Below are positions 1-11,496 of a stretch of DNA of 64,000 nt, one piece after another. The notes under the pieces are model-generated. The model saw only the letters and a program-made list of their open reading frames with translations, was not told where the DNA came from and did no database searches. This DNA comes from Siphonodentalium dalli. Its lineage: Eukaryota; Mollusca; Scaphopoda; Gadilida; Siphonodentaliidae. Location of the stretch: positions 196,092,935-196,156,934 of the forward strand of contig CP136061.1 in assembly GCA_032622095.1 (NCBI GenBank), read 5' to 3'. The position numbers were made by a program, and so were the translations under genes. Every line of letters starts with the position of its first letter. Positions within the stretch are counted from its first letter, which is position 1.

Positions 1-155
1 CATTTACAATATATAAAGCAGTTGATAGTTGACCACCCACCATCACTAAAAGAAATGGCTAACATCATTTGGAAGAAATACAAATTGGTTACAAACCAAC
101 TACACCTTACCTGCGTCATTGCCGCGACTTCTAATCAGAATATACTATCTATGTT

Positions 156-624
156 ATATGTGACCCGCCATATCAAATCCAGTCGCAAGTCGGGATTTTT
201 TTTACCCTGTGCCAATGCATTCTCTTATATATGCGAGTCGACCATAGGTCGCCTCGCATATATATTAAAGAGAATGCATTGGCCTAACAATTTTTTACAA
301 TTTTAATAATTTTTTATTGTATTCTTTAACAATTTTATAATTTCACCCATACAGAGCCCCAGACAAACATGAGCAGACGACACTCTTCTATATGCTTCTA
401 TATATGTGTGGGGCTCCCTGCAGGGTAATGGATGTTTTTTATTTTATGTCCTAAAAATTGTATGAAACATTTATTTAAGAAAAATGATAAAAAATTGTTA
501 GGCCAATGAATTCTCTTATATATGCGAGGCGACCTATGGTCGCCTCGCATATATAAGAGAATGCATTGGCACAGGGTAAAAAAATCCCGACTTACAACTG
601 GATTTGATATGGCGGATCACATAT
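156..624. mobile_element. Palindromic element, TATGTGACCCGCC-ended family, carrying the paired-hairpin cassette
   Basis: The ends are inverted copies: TATGTGACCCGCCATATCAA near 156 and its complement ending near 624. Inside them lies the paired-hairpin cassette (about 205-275 and 500-573). Each hairpin starts with CCCTGTGCCAATGCATTCTC and has a stem topped by CGACC-ATA-GGTCG. The AT-rich spacer holds no ORF. A second copy is at 28912-29306. No transposase is present, so the element is non-autonomous. The superfamily is unknown to me; the ends are flanked by TA-rich sequence. Confidence 0.75.
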
Positions 625-952
625 ATTACATGGCTGGGATCCTATTTTAATAATTTGCTCGAAATTGGTGGCAAGATTTCTCGCATCAAAGAGAGTATTC
701 ATTGTTTTCTTCACCTACATGTATATAAATAACTCAACCAAAAAAGATAGTGAATGAACTATGTATCAATTTTTGATACCTCATTTTAAATCCAGTCCCC
801 ATATAGATATGACTGTTGAGAATATATAAGTGTTCATGTGACTCCGGTCACCATTTTTCGAGGTTGTGAAATTTGAATGCCAAAATCTACTTAAAAAAAC
901 AGATCTGTTCGATATCCATTTTTTTGGCATTATCATAAATGAGTTGTTGGGT
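625..952. other. No recognisable feature
   Basis: I see only AT-rich unique sequence here, with no gene or repeat. Confidence 0.5.
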
Positions 953-1298
953 TACAGTAATGCCCTAAGTAATCGACTCCTTAACCACAGCAGAATTATT
1001 GGTAATTTTTCAGGATTTAGTCGGAAATATGGCTTGTTGTCATTCATCGGAAAGCTCTCACTTCATATTATCATGTATAATTATAGTAATGCCCTAAATA
1101 ATTGACTCCTTAGCCACAGCAGAATTATGGGTAATTTTTCAGGATTTAGTCGGAAATATGGCTTGTTGCCATTCATCGGAATGCTCTCAGTGTGAGCTTT
1201 CCGATGAATGATAACAAGCCATATTTCCAACTAAATCCTGAAAAATTACCCATAATTCCGCTGTGGTTAAGGAGTCAATTATTTAGGGCATTACTGTA
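953..1298. mobile_element. CAGTAATGCCC-ended palindromic MITE, one partial plus one full copy
   Basis: A half copy (953-1078) is followed by a full palindrome (about 1082-1298). The ends read TACAGTAATGCCCTAA and TTAGGGCATTACTGTA, so the element is TA-flanked with CAGT termini, as in Tc1/mariner-type MITEs. The arms contain TTTAGTCGGAAATATGGCTT and its complement. No transposase is encoded. Relatives are at 2466, 4794, 5292, 7088, 21574 and 37264. Confidence 0.8.
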
Positions 1299-1587
1299 GA
1301 TCATTAGTCTAATAGCTTGCTGATATCTTTGGAAAATGTAGGAAAATACTGAACGTTGAAATTTCCAAGCGTGATATCTTTTCGCCATTTTCTAGCAATT
1401 TATGACATAGGTTCCCAGTCCTGTAGACTAACTACATGTATATGTTATATGTCATGTGTGTTTTAAAGGTGAAAACAGAATAATAGTCATGAATCTCATG
1501 CAGGTTCCTGATGCATTCTATCTACTTTCCATATATTGAAAGTATAGATCCAAGTCAAGGACTCATGTCTGGAATCGTCTTTTTTGA

Positions 1588-1768
1588 TTAAAGGCCCACT
1601 TAATTTTCGAACCCCCAGATCACATTATATAAAATATTCCATAAACTGTAAACATGTTGTTTTTGTTGAGATAATCATATTTTATGGCACAGATTGTTAT
1701 TAAAACCGTATAGCAAGGCACTCTAAAAAAAAAATAGTCGGTGACTCGAAATTTAAGTGGGCCTTTAA
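1588..1768. mobile_element. TTAA-flanked MITE, AAAGGCCCACTTAA family
   Basis: Inverted ends TTAAAGGCCCACTTAATTTT and the complementary TTTAAGTGGGCCTTTAA bound a 181-bp AT-rich body. Both sides are TTAA, the target of piggyBac-like and related transposases. A longer copy is at 31621-32086. Confidence 0.7.
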
Positions 1769-1790
1769 AATGTGTTTAACTATAAGAGTA

Positions 1791-2189
1791 TTAACCCTTT
1801 ACCCAACAAACCGGCCAAAACCGGCCAAATAAAGCTTCAACAGCCTAAAATATCTTCGGTCTGTCTCAATAGAACCATACAAATATGGATATCATTGGAA
1901 CCGGCTCCTTGATCACATTGTGATAGTTACAGTTAGCCCTGTGCCAATGCATTCTCTTATATATGCGAGTCGACCATAGGTCGCCTCGCATATATAAGAG
2001 AATGCATTGGCCTAAAAAAAATCTTTTTTTAACACTTTTTACCATTTTTTCTTACATTCTTTAACAATTTTATAATTTTTAATGTGTTAAGCCAATGCAT
2101 TCTTTTATATATGCGAGGCGACCTATGGTCGACTCGCATATATAAGAGAATGCATTGGCACAGGGCCCTTCTGTTGGGTAAAGTATTAA
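1791..2189 (+). mobile_element. TTAA-flanked element, CCCTTTACCCAACA family (copy 1) with hairpin cassette
   Basis: The left end is TTAACCCTTTACCCAACAAA. The right end CTGTTGGGTAAAGTATTAA is slightly decayed. The long left flank (GCCTAAAATATCTTCGGTCT) precedes the paired hairpins at 1938-2166. Same orientation as 31174 and 57251, opposite to 19128 and 34108. The TTAA site and CCC start resemble piggyBac-type termini. There is no ORF of transposase size. Confidence 0.8.
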
Positions 2190-2465
2190 AGCAGCAGATA
2201 CTTCACTGTCTCAGATCTTATTTATTTTATTTAAATGTCCAAACGCTAAAATCTGTAACTAGAAATTTCATATATATTTAAGGATTTCCAGTTACTCACC
2301 CTACATGTATCTTATTTACAAATTATGTAAAGCTGCTAGTGTTTTGTCTTTCCTTACCAGATGGTAACAATAACTATTATTATTGTCTTTTGTATGTATT
2401 TGTGTATGTATTTGTCACACTGTCCGAGTCATGAGCTGTTGTGGTGTTGGCCTTTGTCCTTAATG

Positions 2466-2592
2466 TACAGTAATGCCCTAAATAATCGACTCCTTAACCA
2501 CATGGCAACAAGCCATATTTCTGACTAAATCCTGGAAAATTACCCATAATTCTGCTGTGGTTAAGGAGTCAATTATTTAGGGCATTACTGTA
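2466..2592. mobile_element. CAGTAATGCCC-ended palindromic MITE, shortened
   Basis: TACAGTAATGCCCTAAATAA at the left and TTATTTAGGGCATTACTGTA-type sequence at the right enclose a body lacking the usual centre. A solo right-end fragment (GATTATTTAGGGCATTACTG) follows at 2640-2664. Confidence 0.75.
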
Positions 2593-2784
2593 TCTGATTG
2601 TTTTTTATTGGTTGAGTGTTTACATGATGTATTGAGAGTCGATTATTTAGGGCATTACTGTACATGTCAGCATCTTAAACTTATGATGATACCAGTCCCA
2701 TCTATAACCAAAAGATCTCATAGAATAAATTATATTGTTGTGTGCAGATCAAGGTACTTTTTTCGCTCTTACCTCTTCTCACCT

Positions 2785-3036
2785 TTAACCAATACATGAC
2801 TGGAGAGTCATGAAGGTTTTTGAAAACCCTGTGCCAATGCGTTCTCTTATAAATGCGAGTCTCCCATAGGGAGCCTTGCATATATAAGAGAATACATTGG
2901 CCTAACAATATTTACCTTTGTAAACCAGTGCATTCTCTAGTATATGCAAGGCTACCTTTGGGAGACTCACATATATAAGAGAATGCATTGGCACAGGGTT
3001 TTCCCAAATTTCAGGAAGTCCAGTTGGAAGGGTTAA
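2785..3036. mobile_element. TTAA-flanked element, CATGACTGG family, with diverged hairpin cassette
   Basis: The left end is TTAACCAATACATGACTGG; the right end, complementary in part, finishes in AAGGGTTAA. The hairpins (2828-2998) have stem tips CTCCC-ATA-GGGAG instead of CGACC-ATA-GGTCG. The right TTAA (3033-3036) is shared with the next element. Confidence 0.6.
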
Positions 3037-3256
3037 TCCTTTCTATACTAAATACTCACTCACATGTATTTCCTAAGGAGATGTTCAGAAAATATGTTCA
3101 ACATTTGTTGAACTTATTATCTGAACATTTCCCACCAGTGAATATGAATCCTTCTGCACTTGTATTTATTATTTTTCGGTATATCCATCATCTGCTCATT
3201 TTTTCTGGACATCCCTCCAAATGAATTATATAGAAAAATAGTATAGAAAGGTTTAA
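3033..3256. mobile_element. TTAA-flanked element, CTTTCTATACTAAA family
   Basis: TTAATCCTTTCTATACTAAA at the left and TAGTATAGAAAGGTTTAA at the right define a 224-bp element abutting its neighbour at one TTAA. Relatives are at 33902-34525, at 35237-35439 (truncated) and a right end near 24650-24669. Confidence 0.65.
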
Positions 3257-3609
3257 GACATTGAAAGTTTGAATGTGGAAATTTTGAAGGTGGGGGGGGG
3301 GGGTATTCTGAGCACAATGCGACTGATCACAATGGCATCTGGCAGTTTCCTGGTAAGAAGTGGGAGTGGCATATTTCAAGTAGAATAAATCTCCAATAAC
3401 ACACTGGTTACCACATCAGTCATGGAGAGTTCATTTGACAGTTTGTAATTTCATATTTGACTTGATCTAGGCCGCACAGTAATCAATTGAAATAGATGTA
3501 TACTCAGTGTGGTTGTATATTATCTGATGTCCCTTTTTCTGTAATGTACCTGTCCTATCATACCAAATTGGTTACTTGGACGTATTTATCCAGATCCAGA
3601 GTATGTAGG
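3257..3609. other. No gene; short poly-G run
   Basis: The only structure seen is a G homopolymer near 3291-3302; the rest is unique AT-rich sequence. Confidence 0.5.
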
Positions 3610-3868
3610 TTAACACTTCCATGACGGGAGGCATGCTGGTGCAGCATTAAATATCATGTGCCATGTGTCAGTGCATTCTCTTCTATATGCGAGTCTCCCA
3701 TATAAGAGAAAGCCCTGGCTTACAAGGTTGAGGTAAATATTGTTAGGTCAATCAATGTATTATCTTATATATGTGAGGTTCCCTATGGGAGACTCGCATA
3801 TATAAGAGAATGCACTGCACAGGATCTTTAATGCTGCTCCAGCACAGCTCCCATCATGAAAGGGTTAA
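3610..3868. mobile_element. TTAA-flanked element, CTTCCATGACGGG family, with degraded hairpin cassette
   Basis: The ends are TTAACACTTCCATGACGGGA and CCCATCATGAAAGGGTTAA. The inner hairpins (3660-3822) are mutated but still carry the GAGTCTCCCAT and GGGAGACTCGC stems. The best related copy is 62524-62818. Confidence 0.65.
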
Positions 3869-4793
3869 CTGTACACTGTTGTTCTATTTGCATTGTACCT
3901 TTTAACTGTGCACTGTTTTCTATGCTGAAAAGCACGTCTATACATTGTACCATGATAAGATACCCTGCTTGATTTGACACCAAATTTGTCAAAATTTCTT
4001 GAACCAGTTTTAAGCTTACCAGGAAAGAAAATTGAAAAATACTTGCAATCACCATCATGCGAACCTCAGGCATCACGAAAATTCCTTCAGTAATATGTTG
4101 AAAATGAATAAAAAGGATAATAATTGACAATTCTCTTTATAACTACCGCTTTTTGAAAACGAAAGCATGGACATTCTTTATCAGATTATTGTTGAAATAT
4201 TTTCTCCCATGACATGATCTCAAAAGGTGTTAAAACTGATCACAATTTGAATCTGTTCCTGATGTTTGGGTATTCCAAGTTTTGTTTGACGTAAATCACT
4301 TGCCTAGTGAAATCGGTAGCATCCCACCTAAACCTCAAGTTTCTATAGCAGAGTTTACGCTCAGATCTGTTGCCGAATTTTTCGTAAATTTTTATAGACT
4401 TTATCATACAAATCAACCTAGAACAAATATCTGAAAGAGTGATGTCTTACGGTCATATTATATGTTGTATAATAATTAAGAATAGCCACACATCTTTTAT
4501 GTTTACCGCACGATGGTCACTTCACACGGGCAAATGATTTTGTATTCTTTTGAAATTATGTAAATATTGAGATAAAATTATTTTTCACATTAAATTACCA
4601 CTTACAATTGACAACTCGGTTGGTGTTCAGAACAAATATCATGTCTTCTGTGGAATAAACCAATTTCTGTCATAATTCTGACATTTTATCACATTTATTT
4701 GTTATTTTAGATGAGCGGGTAATTAACGTTTAAACCCCACTATAGAAAGGTATAGTCAGGATGCTTTGATATTGTAAAGCACTATCTATCCCT
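3869..4793. other. No recognisable feature
   Basis: No coding, RNA or repeat signal was recognised. Short open frames here lack splice or homology support. Confidence 0.45.
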
Positions 4794-4979
4794 ATAATGC
4801 CCTAATTAATCGACTTCTTAACCACAGCAGAATTATGGGTAACTTTTCAGGATTTAGTCGGAAATATGGCTTGTTGCCATTCATCGGAAAGCTCTCGCCG
4901 AGAGCTTTCCGACTAAATCTGAAAAGTTATCCATAATTCTGCTGTGGTTAAGAAGTCGATTAATTAGGGCATTACTGTA
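4794..4979. mobile_element. CAGTAATGCCC-family palindrome
   Basis: The left end is slightly truncated (TATAATGCCCTAATTAATCG); the right end is TTAATTAGGGCATTACTGTA. Both arms share CTTCTTAACCACAGCAGAAT and its complement, so an arm-matched subtype differs here from the CTCCTTAACC subtype. Confidence 0.75.
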
Positions 4980-5291
4980 CCGATTTCATTAGCTGCTTTA
5001 CATAAAAAGAAACTTGGACTAATGTTTGAGTTGATTAAAGAAATTAGGATCCAAAAAGATACAAATCAGTTTATGTTACTGCTCTCAGAATCTCATAACT
5101 GAATCTCAGTAATCAGATATTGAGACCTACAAAGATGACCCAGTTCTTCATTTATTGCACACCTGTTACCAATTATCAACTTGTTCCATCCTTGCATTGA
5201 AAGGACACTGGTTGGACACACACGGTAAATGAGGTTGGACTCCACATAACTGCAGCTGGAACTTTATAGTCAGCATAATATGATAACAACA

Positions 5292-5448
5292 TACAGTAAT
5301 GCGGAAATATGGCTTGTTGCCATTCATCAGAAAGCTCTCAGTGAGAGCTTTCCGATGAATGGCAACAAGCCATATTCCGATTAAATCCTGAAAAGTTACC
5401 CATAATTCTGCTGTGGTTAAGGAGTCGATTATTTAGGGCATTACTGTA
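5292..5448. mobile_element. CAGTAATGCCC-family palindrome with left-arm deletion
   Basis: The left arm jumps from TACAGTAATGC directly to GGAAATATGGCTTG, while the right arm is complete to GGGCATTACTGTA. Confidence 0.75.
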
Positions 5449-5872
5449 ACTTGTAAGAATTAAGAAATCTTTTGATTACATCAGATCTATAGGACATGTT
5501 GGTCAGGCATGTAATAAACACAGAAATGCACTTGTGTGTTACTGATCGATAATTTATGGCACTCTTGTGATAGCTGAAGGAGAACTTTTGAGGCCTCTGT
5601 CCTCTTGGTCTAACAGTGCGCCATTGCACTTGTGTCCTGAACAGACGTGAATTTATGTGTATGTATGGTACCTAATGGCTGTTCGAAGAAAAAATGGGGG
5701 GTACACTGGATTGACTTCATCCATCTGTCAGACTCTGTCTGTCCATCTGTCTATCTGTTCGGGAATATATCTTGGCAATGGGTTATCAAATTTGAATGTA
5801 ATTTGGTTTGGTTGTTCTGTACCATGTCTGCTTTCAAAAGAGGGGCAAACTTTTGTTGTATTTATATAAGCT
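5449..5872. other. No gene; GTCTGTCC-rich repeat tail
   Basis: A CTGTCTGTCCATCTGTC-like tract near 5710-5760 is the complement of the GACGGACAG tails seen at 42970, 37790 and 24365. Nothing else was recognised. Confidence 0.4.
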
Positions 5873-6462
5873 TTAAAGGGGCCGGCGGCCTTCATGGTAT
5901 GTTATAATTTAGACATAACATTTATCAAATTATGATAATTTCCTCAAAAATATACTAATAGTATTGCATAATGATGATATCAATACCATATTATTCACAA
6001 AACACATTTTGTGTCCGAGAAAATTCAGGTCGAGTCTTGTTTAGTTTCTAGCAAAAAGCGCAGTTGATTGTTTATAAGCAGAGTCACGATATTGTGTCAT
6101 TTCCTTATTTATATTCACGCGCATTATACGTCAGTTGTAAAACCCCTAATTTGGTGTGTATACAACTTACAACTCACATATATGTTAGGAGAAAATTCTA
6201 CAGTGCATCGCAAAATTTACATTGGACGATCGGGTAGTTCCAAGTGTTTGTCTATAAACAAACGGGTTCTGTAACGTTTTTGATGTTTGTTTACATAACA
6301 AAGCATTCAAACATGACAATAACTTGCAATGTATGCCATATTTATGATTGGTATAAGAACAATATCTGTCTATTATATAATATTCTTCCTGTTTATGGCG
6401 ATTTTAGCGGATATGACTATTTTAACAGCTATGCCCACAGCGAAGGCCACCCATATCTTTAA
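5873..6462. mobile_element. TTAA-flanked palindromic element, AAAGGGGCCGGCGGCC family
   Basis: TTAAAGGGGCCGGCGGCCTT at the left and AAGGCCACCCATATCTTTAA at the right are inverted, both TTAA-flanked. The right arm has CTGTTTATGGCGATTTTAGC as in the copies at 38139-38666 and 62952-63452. The only frames inside are short. Confidence 0.65.
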
Positions 6463-7087
6463 ATGAGGACTCAATATGTTATATGAATATATTTACACAT
6501 CCAATGACGCTTTTGCATAGAACAGTTTGCTCCCATGAATATTACTATGGAAGCATTACCTGCATGCAAACTTTTGCATATAAAAGTTATATTTATCTGA
6601 TTGCTTTTTATTGGTTGATTGTTTGAATGATGTATTGAGAGTTCCAGGCCAGTTTTGACAAAACCCATTCTGATTCTTATTTAGATTGTAAGCTAGCATC
6701 AAATACATATACAACAAAATCCATTTATTATGCCCACGACCCAGTAGGAGGTTCGGGGCATATATGGGTTCGGGGCATATAGCAATGTCTCCGTCCGTCT
6801 GTTGAACCATATCTGTCTGTCTGTCCAAACATTTCAGTGTGTAACTCGGTTGTTAATTATCGGATTCATTATAATTTGGCATGGTGACAGAACAGATTGG
6901 GGAAAGGATAATCACATAGTACAGGTTTCATCCATACATTTTAACAGAGTTATGGCCCTTGTTTGACTTGGAAATTTGTGAATTTTGTGGCTGTACAAAC
7001 ATATCCTTCTAACTTGGGTGTTAATTATCGGATTTTGTTGTCCTTTGGCATCATTATAGCTCAGCTTGGGGAAAAGGGATACCCACA
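6463..7087. other. No gene; diverged interspersed repeat
   Basis: The segment 6730-7085 has CCGTCCGTCTGTTGAACC and two diverged internal repeats (GTTGTTAATTATCGGATT-like at about 6850 and 7020), typical of the GACGGACG-tailed repeats elsewhere in the window. There is no coding support. Confidence 0.4.
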
Positions 7088-7244
7088 TACAGTAATGCTC
7101 TAAGTAATCGACTTCTTAACCACAGCAGAGTTATGGGGAGAGCTTTCCGATGAGTGGCAACAAGCCATATTTCCGACTAAATCCTGAAAAGTTACCCATA
7201 ATTCTGCTGTGGTTAAGAAGTCGATTACTCAGAGCATTACTGTA
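7088..7244. mobile_element. CAGTAATGCTC-subtype palindromic MITE
   Basis: Left TACAGTAATGCTCTAAGTAA; right TTACTCAGAGCATTACTGTA. The GCTC/GAGC pair replaces GCCC/GGGC in both arms at once. Confidence 0.75.
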
Positions 7245-7999
7245 CTATGGGGTTCATCCATACATATTTTACTATAATAAAATTGCTGTGGCCAAACAGT
7301 TGTTTCGCATACCTTTATGTTATGTTTGCATGATCCCACTTTGAAGGCCTCAACATTTACAGTATACAGGCTCCTGGAGTATAATATGATCATATTACCG
7401 TAACCGTGACTATTTTGCGCCTGGGGATCTGTGTTTCAATGTTGACATTTACTTCTGTTCATGAATTGTTTTTTATTTTATGTGATGTGATGTCAGGCAT
7501 GAGAAAATGTTGATTAAAACTATATTTAATTTTATCAAATATAAATACTTGCATCCTTTTACATGGTTCTGGAGTAGGGCGAAGAAGAATACTCAATATA
7601 GATCATGCCATGAATCTCTACCAGGGACGTGGCTAGAGGGTTTCCATTGGGAGGGATGTCCACTTTGGGGGGAATTCCAACTGCACCCCCTTGAATCCAA
7701 CCAAACACAACTTTGCATAATAATTCCATTTGCACCCCCTTGCACATTGCACCTCAGTGCCTAGCCTAATAGCCTATATATTTATAAACCATGGTTCTTT
7801 TTACCAGGTATGAGAACATTCAGATATTTGAACCTGAAAATTTCATAAATCCTAACATCTAGTGGTCCTACTCCAGAAAAATGCACACGGCTATGGACAA
7901 GAGACCAGGACATACCGTGCCAACCATGATTGTTCGGCCCGGTGTGAGAAAATATTAAAAACTAAACAAGAAAATCGCAAAATCCTAGCATCTAGACTG
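7245..7999. other. No recognisable gene
   Basis: A short block at 7620-7770 (GGGACGTGGCTAGAGGG then GTGCACCCCC-like sequence) looks like worn interspersed repeat. No splice-supported coding sequence was seen. Confidence 0.4.
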
Positions 8000-8475
8000 G
8001 CCTAGATAAGCTTTCCTAGTGTTAGAAATTTCCACCAGTACAAAACCTTGGAACTTTTTGAAGTTTTGACAGGGAACCTTATAAAGTTAAAAAAAATAAC
8101 GCGGGAAATATATTTATTACCTATTATGTGTTCCTTAATAATGAACTTCACTGTAGGTGAAGGTCGCAACTCGAAAATTTCATGATTTAAGTGAATTTGT
8201 GAGCAAATTTTGCTTTGCGTCGCTTACAATTATGGAATTTTTCCTGGGTAATTAATTCAACATTCTTTTGTGATATTGGCTCACAAAAGTCACAGAAAAA
8301 CATGCAATTTGGAGTTGAGAAATTCACCTACCGTGAAGTACATTATTAAGGAACAGATAATAAGTAATAAATATATTCCCCACATTATTGTTTTGACTTT
8401 ATAAGATTCCCTGTCAAAACTTCAAAAAGTTCAAAGGTTTGGTACTGGTTGAATATGATCTCTACGGACATTAGC
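8000..8475. mobile_element. Foldback element, CCACCAGTACAAAACC family (copy 1)
   Basis: The left arm has CACCAGTACAAAACCTTGGA, then TTTTGAAGTTTTGACAGGGA and ATAACGCGGG. The right arm has the complements (CCCTGTCAAAACTTCAAAAA, then GGTACTGG). Outer TATGATCTCTAC flanks the right side. Other copies are at 27650-28145 and 51744-52135. Confidence 0.7.
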
Positions 8476-8479
8476 TATA

Positions 8480-9115
8480 GCAGAGATTCATGGTATGATC
8501 TCTACTCAATAGAGAGGTCAAATACACCGCACATCGTGTTCACATACCGGTATATATAGACACATGGTATGATCTCTACTCAATAGAGAGGTCAAATACA
8601 CCGCACATCGTGTTCACATACCGGTATATATAGATCTCTACTCAATAGAGAGGTCAAATACACCGCACATCGTGTTCACATACCGGTATATATAGATAGG
8701 TCAAATACACCGCACATCGTGTTCACATACCGGTATATATAGAGAGGTCAAATACACCGCACATCGTGTTCACATACCGGTATATATAGACACATTGATA
8801 TAGAGAGGTCAAATACACCGCACATCGTGTTCACATACCGGTATATATAGAGAGGTCAAATACACCGCACATCGTGTTCACATACCGGTATATATAGACA
8901 CATTGATATAGAGAGGTCAAATACACCGCACATCGTGTTCACATACCGGTATATATAGACACATGGTATGATCTCTACTCAATAGAGAGGTCAAATACAC
9001 CGCACATCGTGTTCACATACCGGTATATATAGACACATGGTATGATCTCTACTCAATAGAGAGGTCAAATACACCGCACATCGTGTTCACATACCGGTAT
9101 ATATAGACACATTGA
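8480..9115 (+). repeat. Minisatellite, about 48-bp unit, ten copies
   Basis: Ten near-identical copies of a unit containing AGGTCAAATACACCGCACAT, then CGTGTTCACATACCGGTATA. Spacers vary: direct junctions, GACACATTGATATAG, or GACACATGGTATGATCTCTACTCAAT. The longer spacer repeats the TATGATCTCTACTC terminus of the adjoining foldback element. Units are almost invariant, suggesting recent amplification. Confidence 0.9.
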
Positions 9116-9205
9116 CATCCATGAACATTCCAGGAAAATCCTTGGAACATGTCCAGTCTGCATGGCTTCAAAACTGTTGGTGAGTCAGAAGACAAATGAG
9201 TTGGT

Positions 9206-9552
9206 TTAAAGGGGGACAGTACACTAAATCTGGACATTTATAGGACCATCTCCTATTGTACTCAACAAATGAATAAATCTGAGCCACGGATGGGTGCAAA
9301 ATACACGCATTTACTTTATGAACGATGTAAAACAACATGGTAATTATAATGAAAATGAGTTTATGGCTCCAGTCATTAACTCATTTTCATTATAATTACC
9401 ATGTTGTTTATACCGTTTATAAAGCACATGATTGTATTTTGCACTCATCCATGGCTCAAACTCATTCATTTTTGCATATATTTTTAGGTATTATGAGTAT
9501 AATAGGAAATGGTCCTATATATGGCCGGATTTAGTGTACAGTACCCCTTTAA
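9206..9552. mobile_element. TTAA-flanked palindrome, AAAGGGGGACAGTACACTAAATC family
   Basis: Inverted ends TTAAAGGGGGACAGTACACT and AGTGTACAGTACCCCTTTAA bound long complementary arms (ATTATAATGAAAATGAGTTT and its complement meet near 9345-9400). A half copy lies at 26020-26191 in the intron of the plus-strand gene. A decayed copy lies at 32169-32475. Confidence 0.8.
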
Positions 9553-9687
9553 TGTCACGACTGTGTTGAGTAAACGCTACTTCGGTTACCACTCGAGTAC
9601 GGCCATGGACTAAACGCCACAGCTGTATGTTACCTGGATTAAGTTTGTATTGACCGTTCACGCGAAGACACTATATGATACGCATCA

Positions 9688-9797
9688 CAGGTCCCCAGAA
9701 AAAAACATTTACCCCACCCCCAATAGTACTTAATTCTATGGGAGTAAGTACGATTGGGTGGGGTAAATATTTGTTCTGGGAACCTGTGGTACGCATC
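9688..9797. repeat. Inverted-repeat hairpin, ACAGGTCCCCAGAA ends
   Basis: CACAGGTCCCCAGAAAAAAA then TTTACCCCACCC at the left pairs with GGGTGGGGTAAATATTTGTT then CTGGGAACCTGTGG at the right. A solo right arm (GTTCTGGGAACCTGTGG) recurs near 10845-10862. Confidence 0.7.
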
Positions 9798-10048
9798 AAC
9801 ACTTTTTATACGACCGTTTTAAAAATACGGGATGTATTACGTTATTTGTCTGTCTGTCCGTCCATCTGTTAGCTTTTGGTTTCCGGATGATTACTTAAGA
9901 CAGTCTTAAAAGACTGAACTGAATGACATATTTGAGTTTATTAGCACAAAATACATGTCAAGTTCTAATTCGGGTTCCGCAGCCAATTTTCAGCAGAATT
10001 TGCAGTCAATTTTCTTTTCCGGATGATAACTTTAGTAGGTCGAACTGA

Positions 10049-10609
10049 ATGGAATTTGGTATGCGAGTTTACAAGCCCAAAATACAGGTCAGTATCAGTT
10101 TCAGAATCAATCAGTTTACCCAATTAACCTATTTTTATATAGTTGAGTTTTATAGACTCACCTTGTTGAAATTGATTTGTTGTGTACCTATCGTTCTACT
10201 GCAATGCAGGGGCGTTTTAAATCTTATCTTTGTATATAGTGTGAAGTCTATTTCGTTATCCATAAAGGGGCAATCGTATTTAATTTTATCCGGATTTAAA
10301 GTAAAGTGTACATATGTCAAGACCGTTTATCTTAAGTTATCTCCTCAATATCGAGTGTCCTTTATAGGCCATTTAGAAAGGACAGCAGGGTTTTGGGTCA
10401 CATTCCCAACTTCTGATCAAAATGTTCAACAACTGCATGTAAGGAAATATATTATGGTTGCAAAATCACAAAACTCAAATACATATTACACGTATGCAAC
10501 AAACAAAAATGTCAATGCAGATTGCATCTTTGTGCATGTGTGTATATGCGAACATAAACAGCTTTTAAAACATGTCGTTTCTAATGGTAATGGGCGATGG
10601 AATGTGTGA
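10049..10609 (+). other. Long open frame (186 codons), unassigned
   Basis: This is the longest open frame in the window that is neither repetitive nor part of a recognised element. It runs stop-to-stop from an ATG directly after TGA and overlaps the start of a second open frame (10572-10970, 132 codons). I recognise no domain. The first ~100 bases lie in GTTTCCGGATGATAACT-type interspersed repeat. No signal peptide, convincing splice sites or composition bias mark it as a gene. It may be a chance frame or a remnant of a transposon ORF. Confidence 0.2.
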
Positions 10610-10970
10610 CCCCGCCACCGTTCTTGTTCAATTTCGCGCTAAATTAAACCATTACTTGTATGCACAAGTAAAGAGGCAATTTACTGTAAACTCACAGACA
10701 ACTATGGTCGACGTAATATTGCCTCCTTTGTCACGCATAAACGGAAAAAAAGCGAGGCGACTTTTAACACACAAACAAACACGTTGGGGCCACATATCCC
10801 CAGAACACGATGAATTATTACTGGGGGTGGGGTTAAATAATTTTGTTCTGGGAACCTGTGGTTTGAGCCCCTATACGTACATGTATGACCATACCATACC
10901 CCGCTGTACCCGACATCAAACGTGGAACCGAATGTATCGATTGCAGCATGTAATAAACATGTCCTTGTGA

Positions 10971-11496
10971 ATTAGATAGAGCACATTTAATCTGTCACTG
11001 AAGAATGTTCTGATCGCGTGCCCTACAATACCAGTATAAAGGTATGAAATAGACAGACTCGGACCGTTTGCATCAGTCGCAGTTTGCATGAACTTACACG
11101 ATATTCCTCTAGTATAATTTAAGCTTAAGAATTTTCGATATTGCTATAGCTACATGTATATGTACAATCACGTACAGTCAAGTAGACTAATACATTTACT
11201 ATTAATATTTAAGGTGCACTGATAGTATGATACCCATGTTGCCTTCATGCACTCTGTGTGGAACTGACCGAATTTACAGAATTGCTTCCATGCAGCTATT
11301 TCGCACAGGAATGTATTCTTTCCTTGACCAGGAGATTAATGTAAAAAAGTTCAATCACAATGCATATAGTATAACTATGGAAAGAGAAATTTATTTATAT
11401 TTAGGCTTAGACCTATTGTTGGCAATGTTTTTGTCGTGAAAATTAAATCAATATTTTGTTTAAAAAATTGACCAGGACATTACACTGACATGTTTG
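10971..11496. other. No recognisable feature
   Basis: AT-rich unique sequence with short frames only. Confidence 0.4.

Noticed and set aside
2084-2281. Recurring short peptide frames such as QCILLYMRGDLWSTRIYKRM
   Set aside because: Translations of the shared transposon hairpin; they recur at 18967, 28855, 34024 and 62535 in whichever orientation the hairpin lies.
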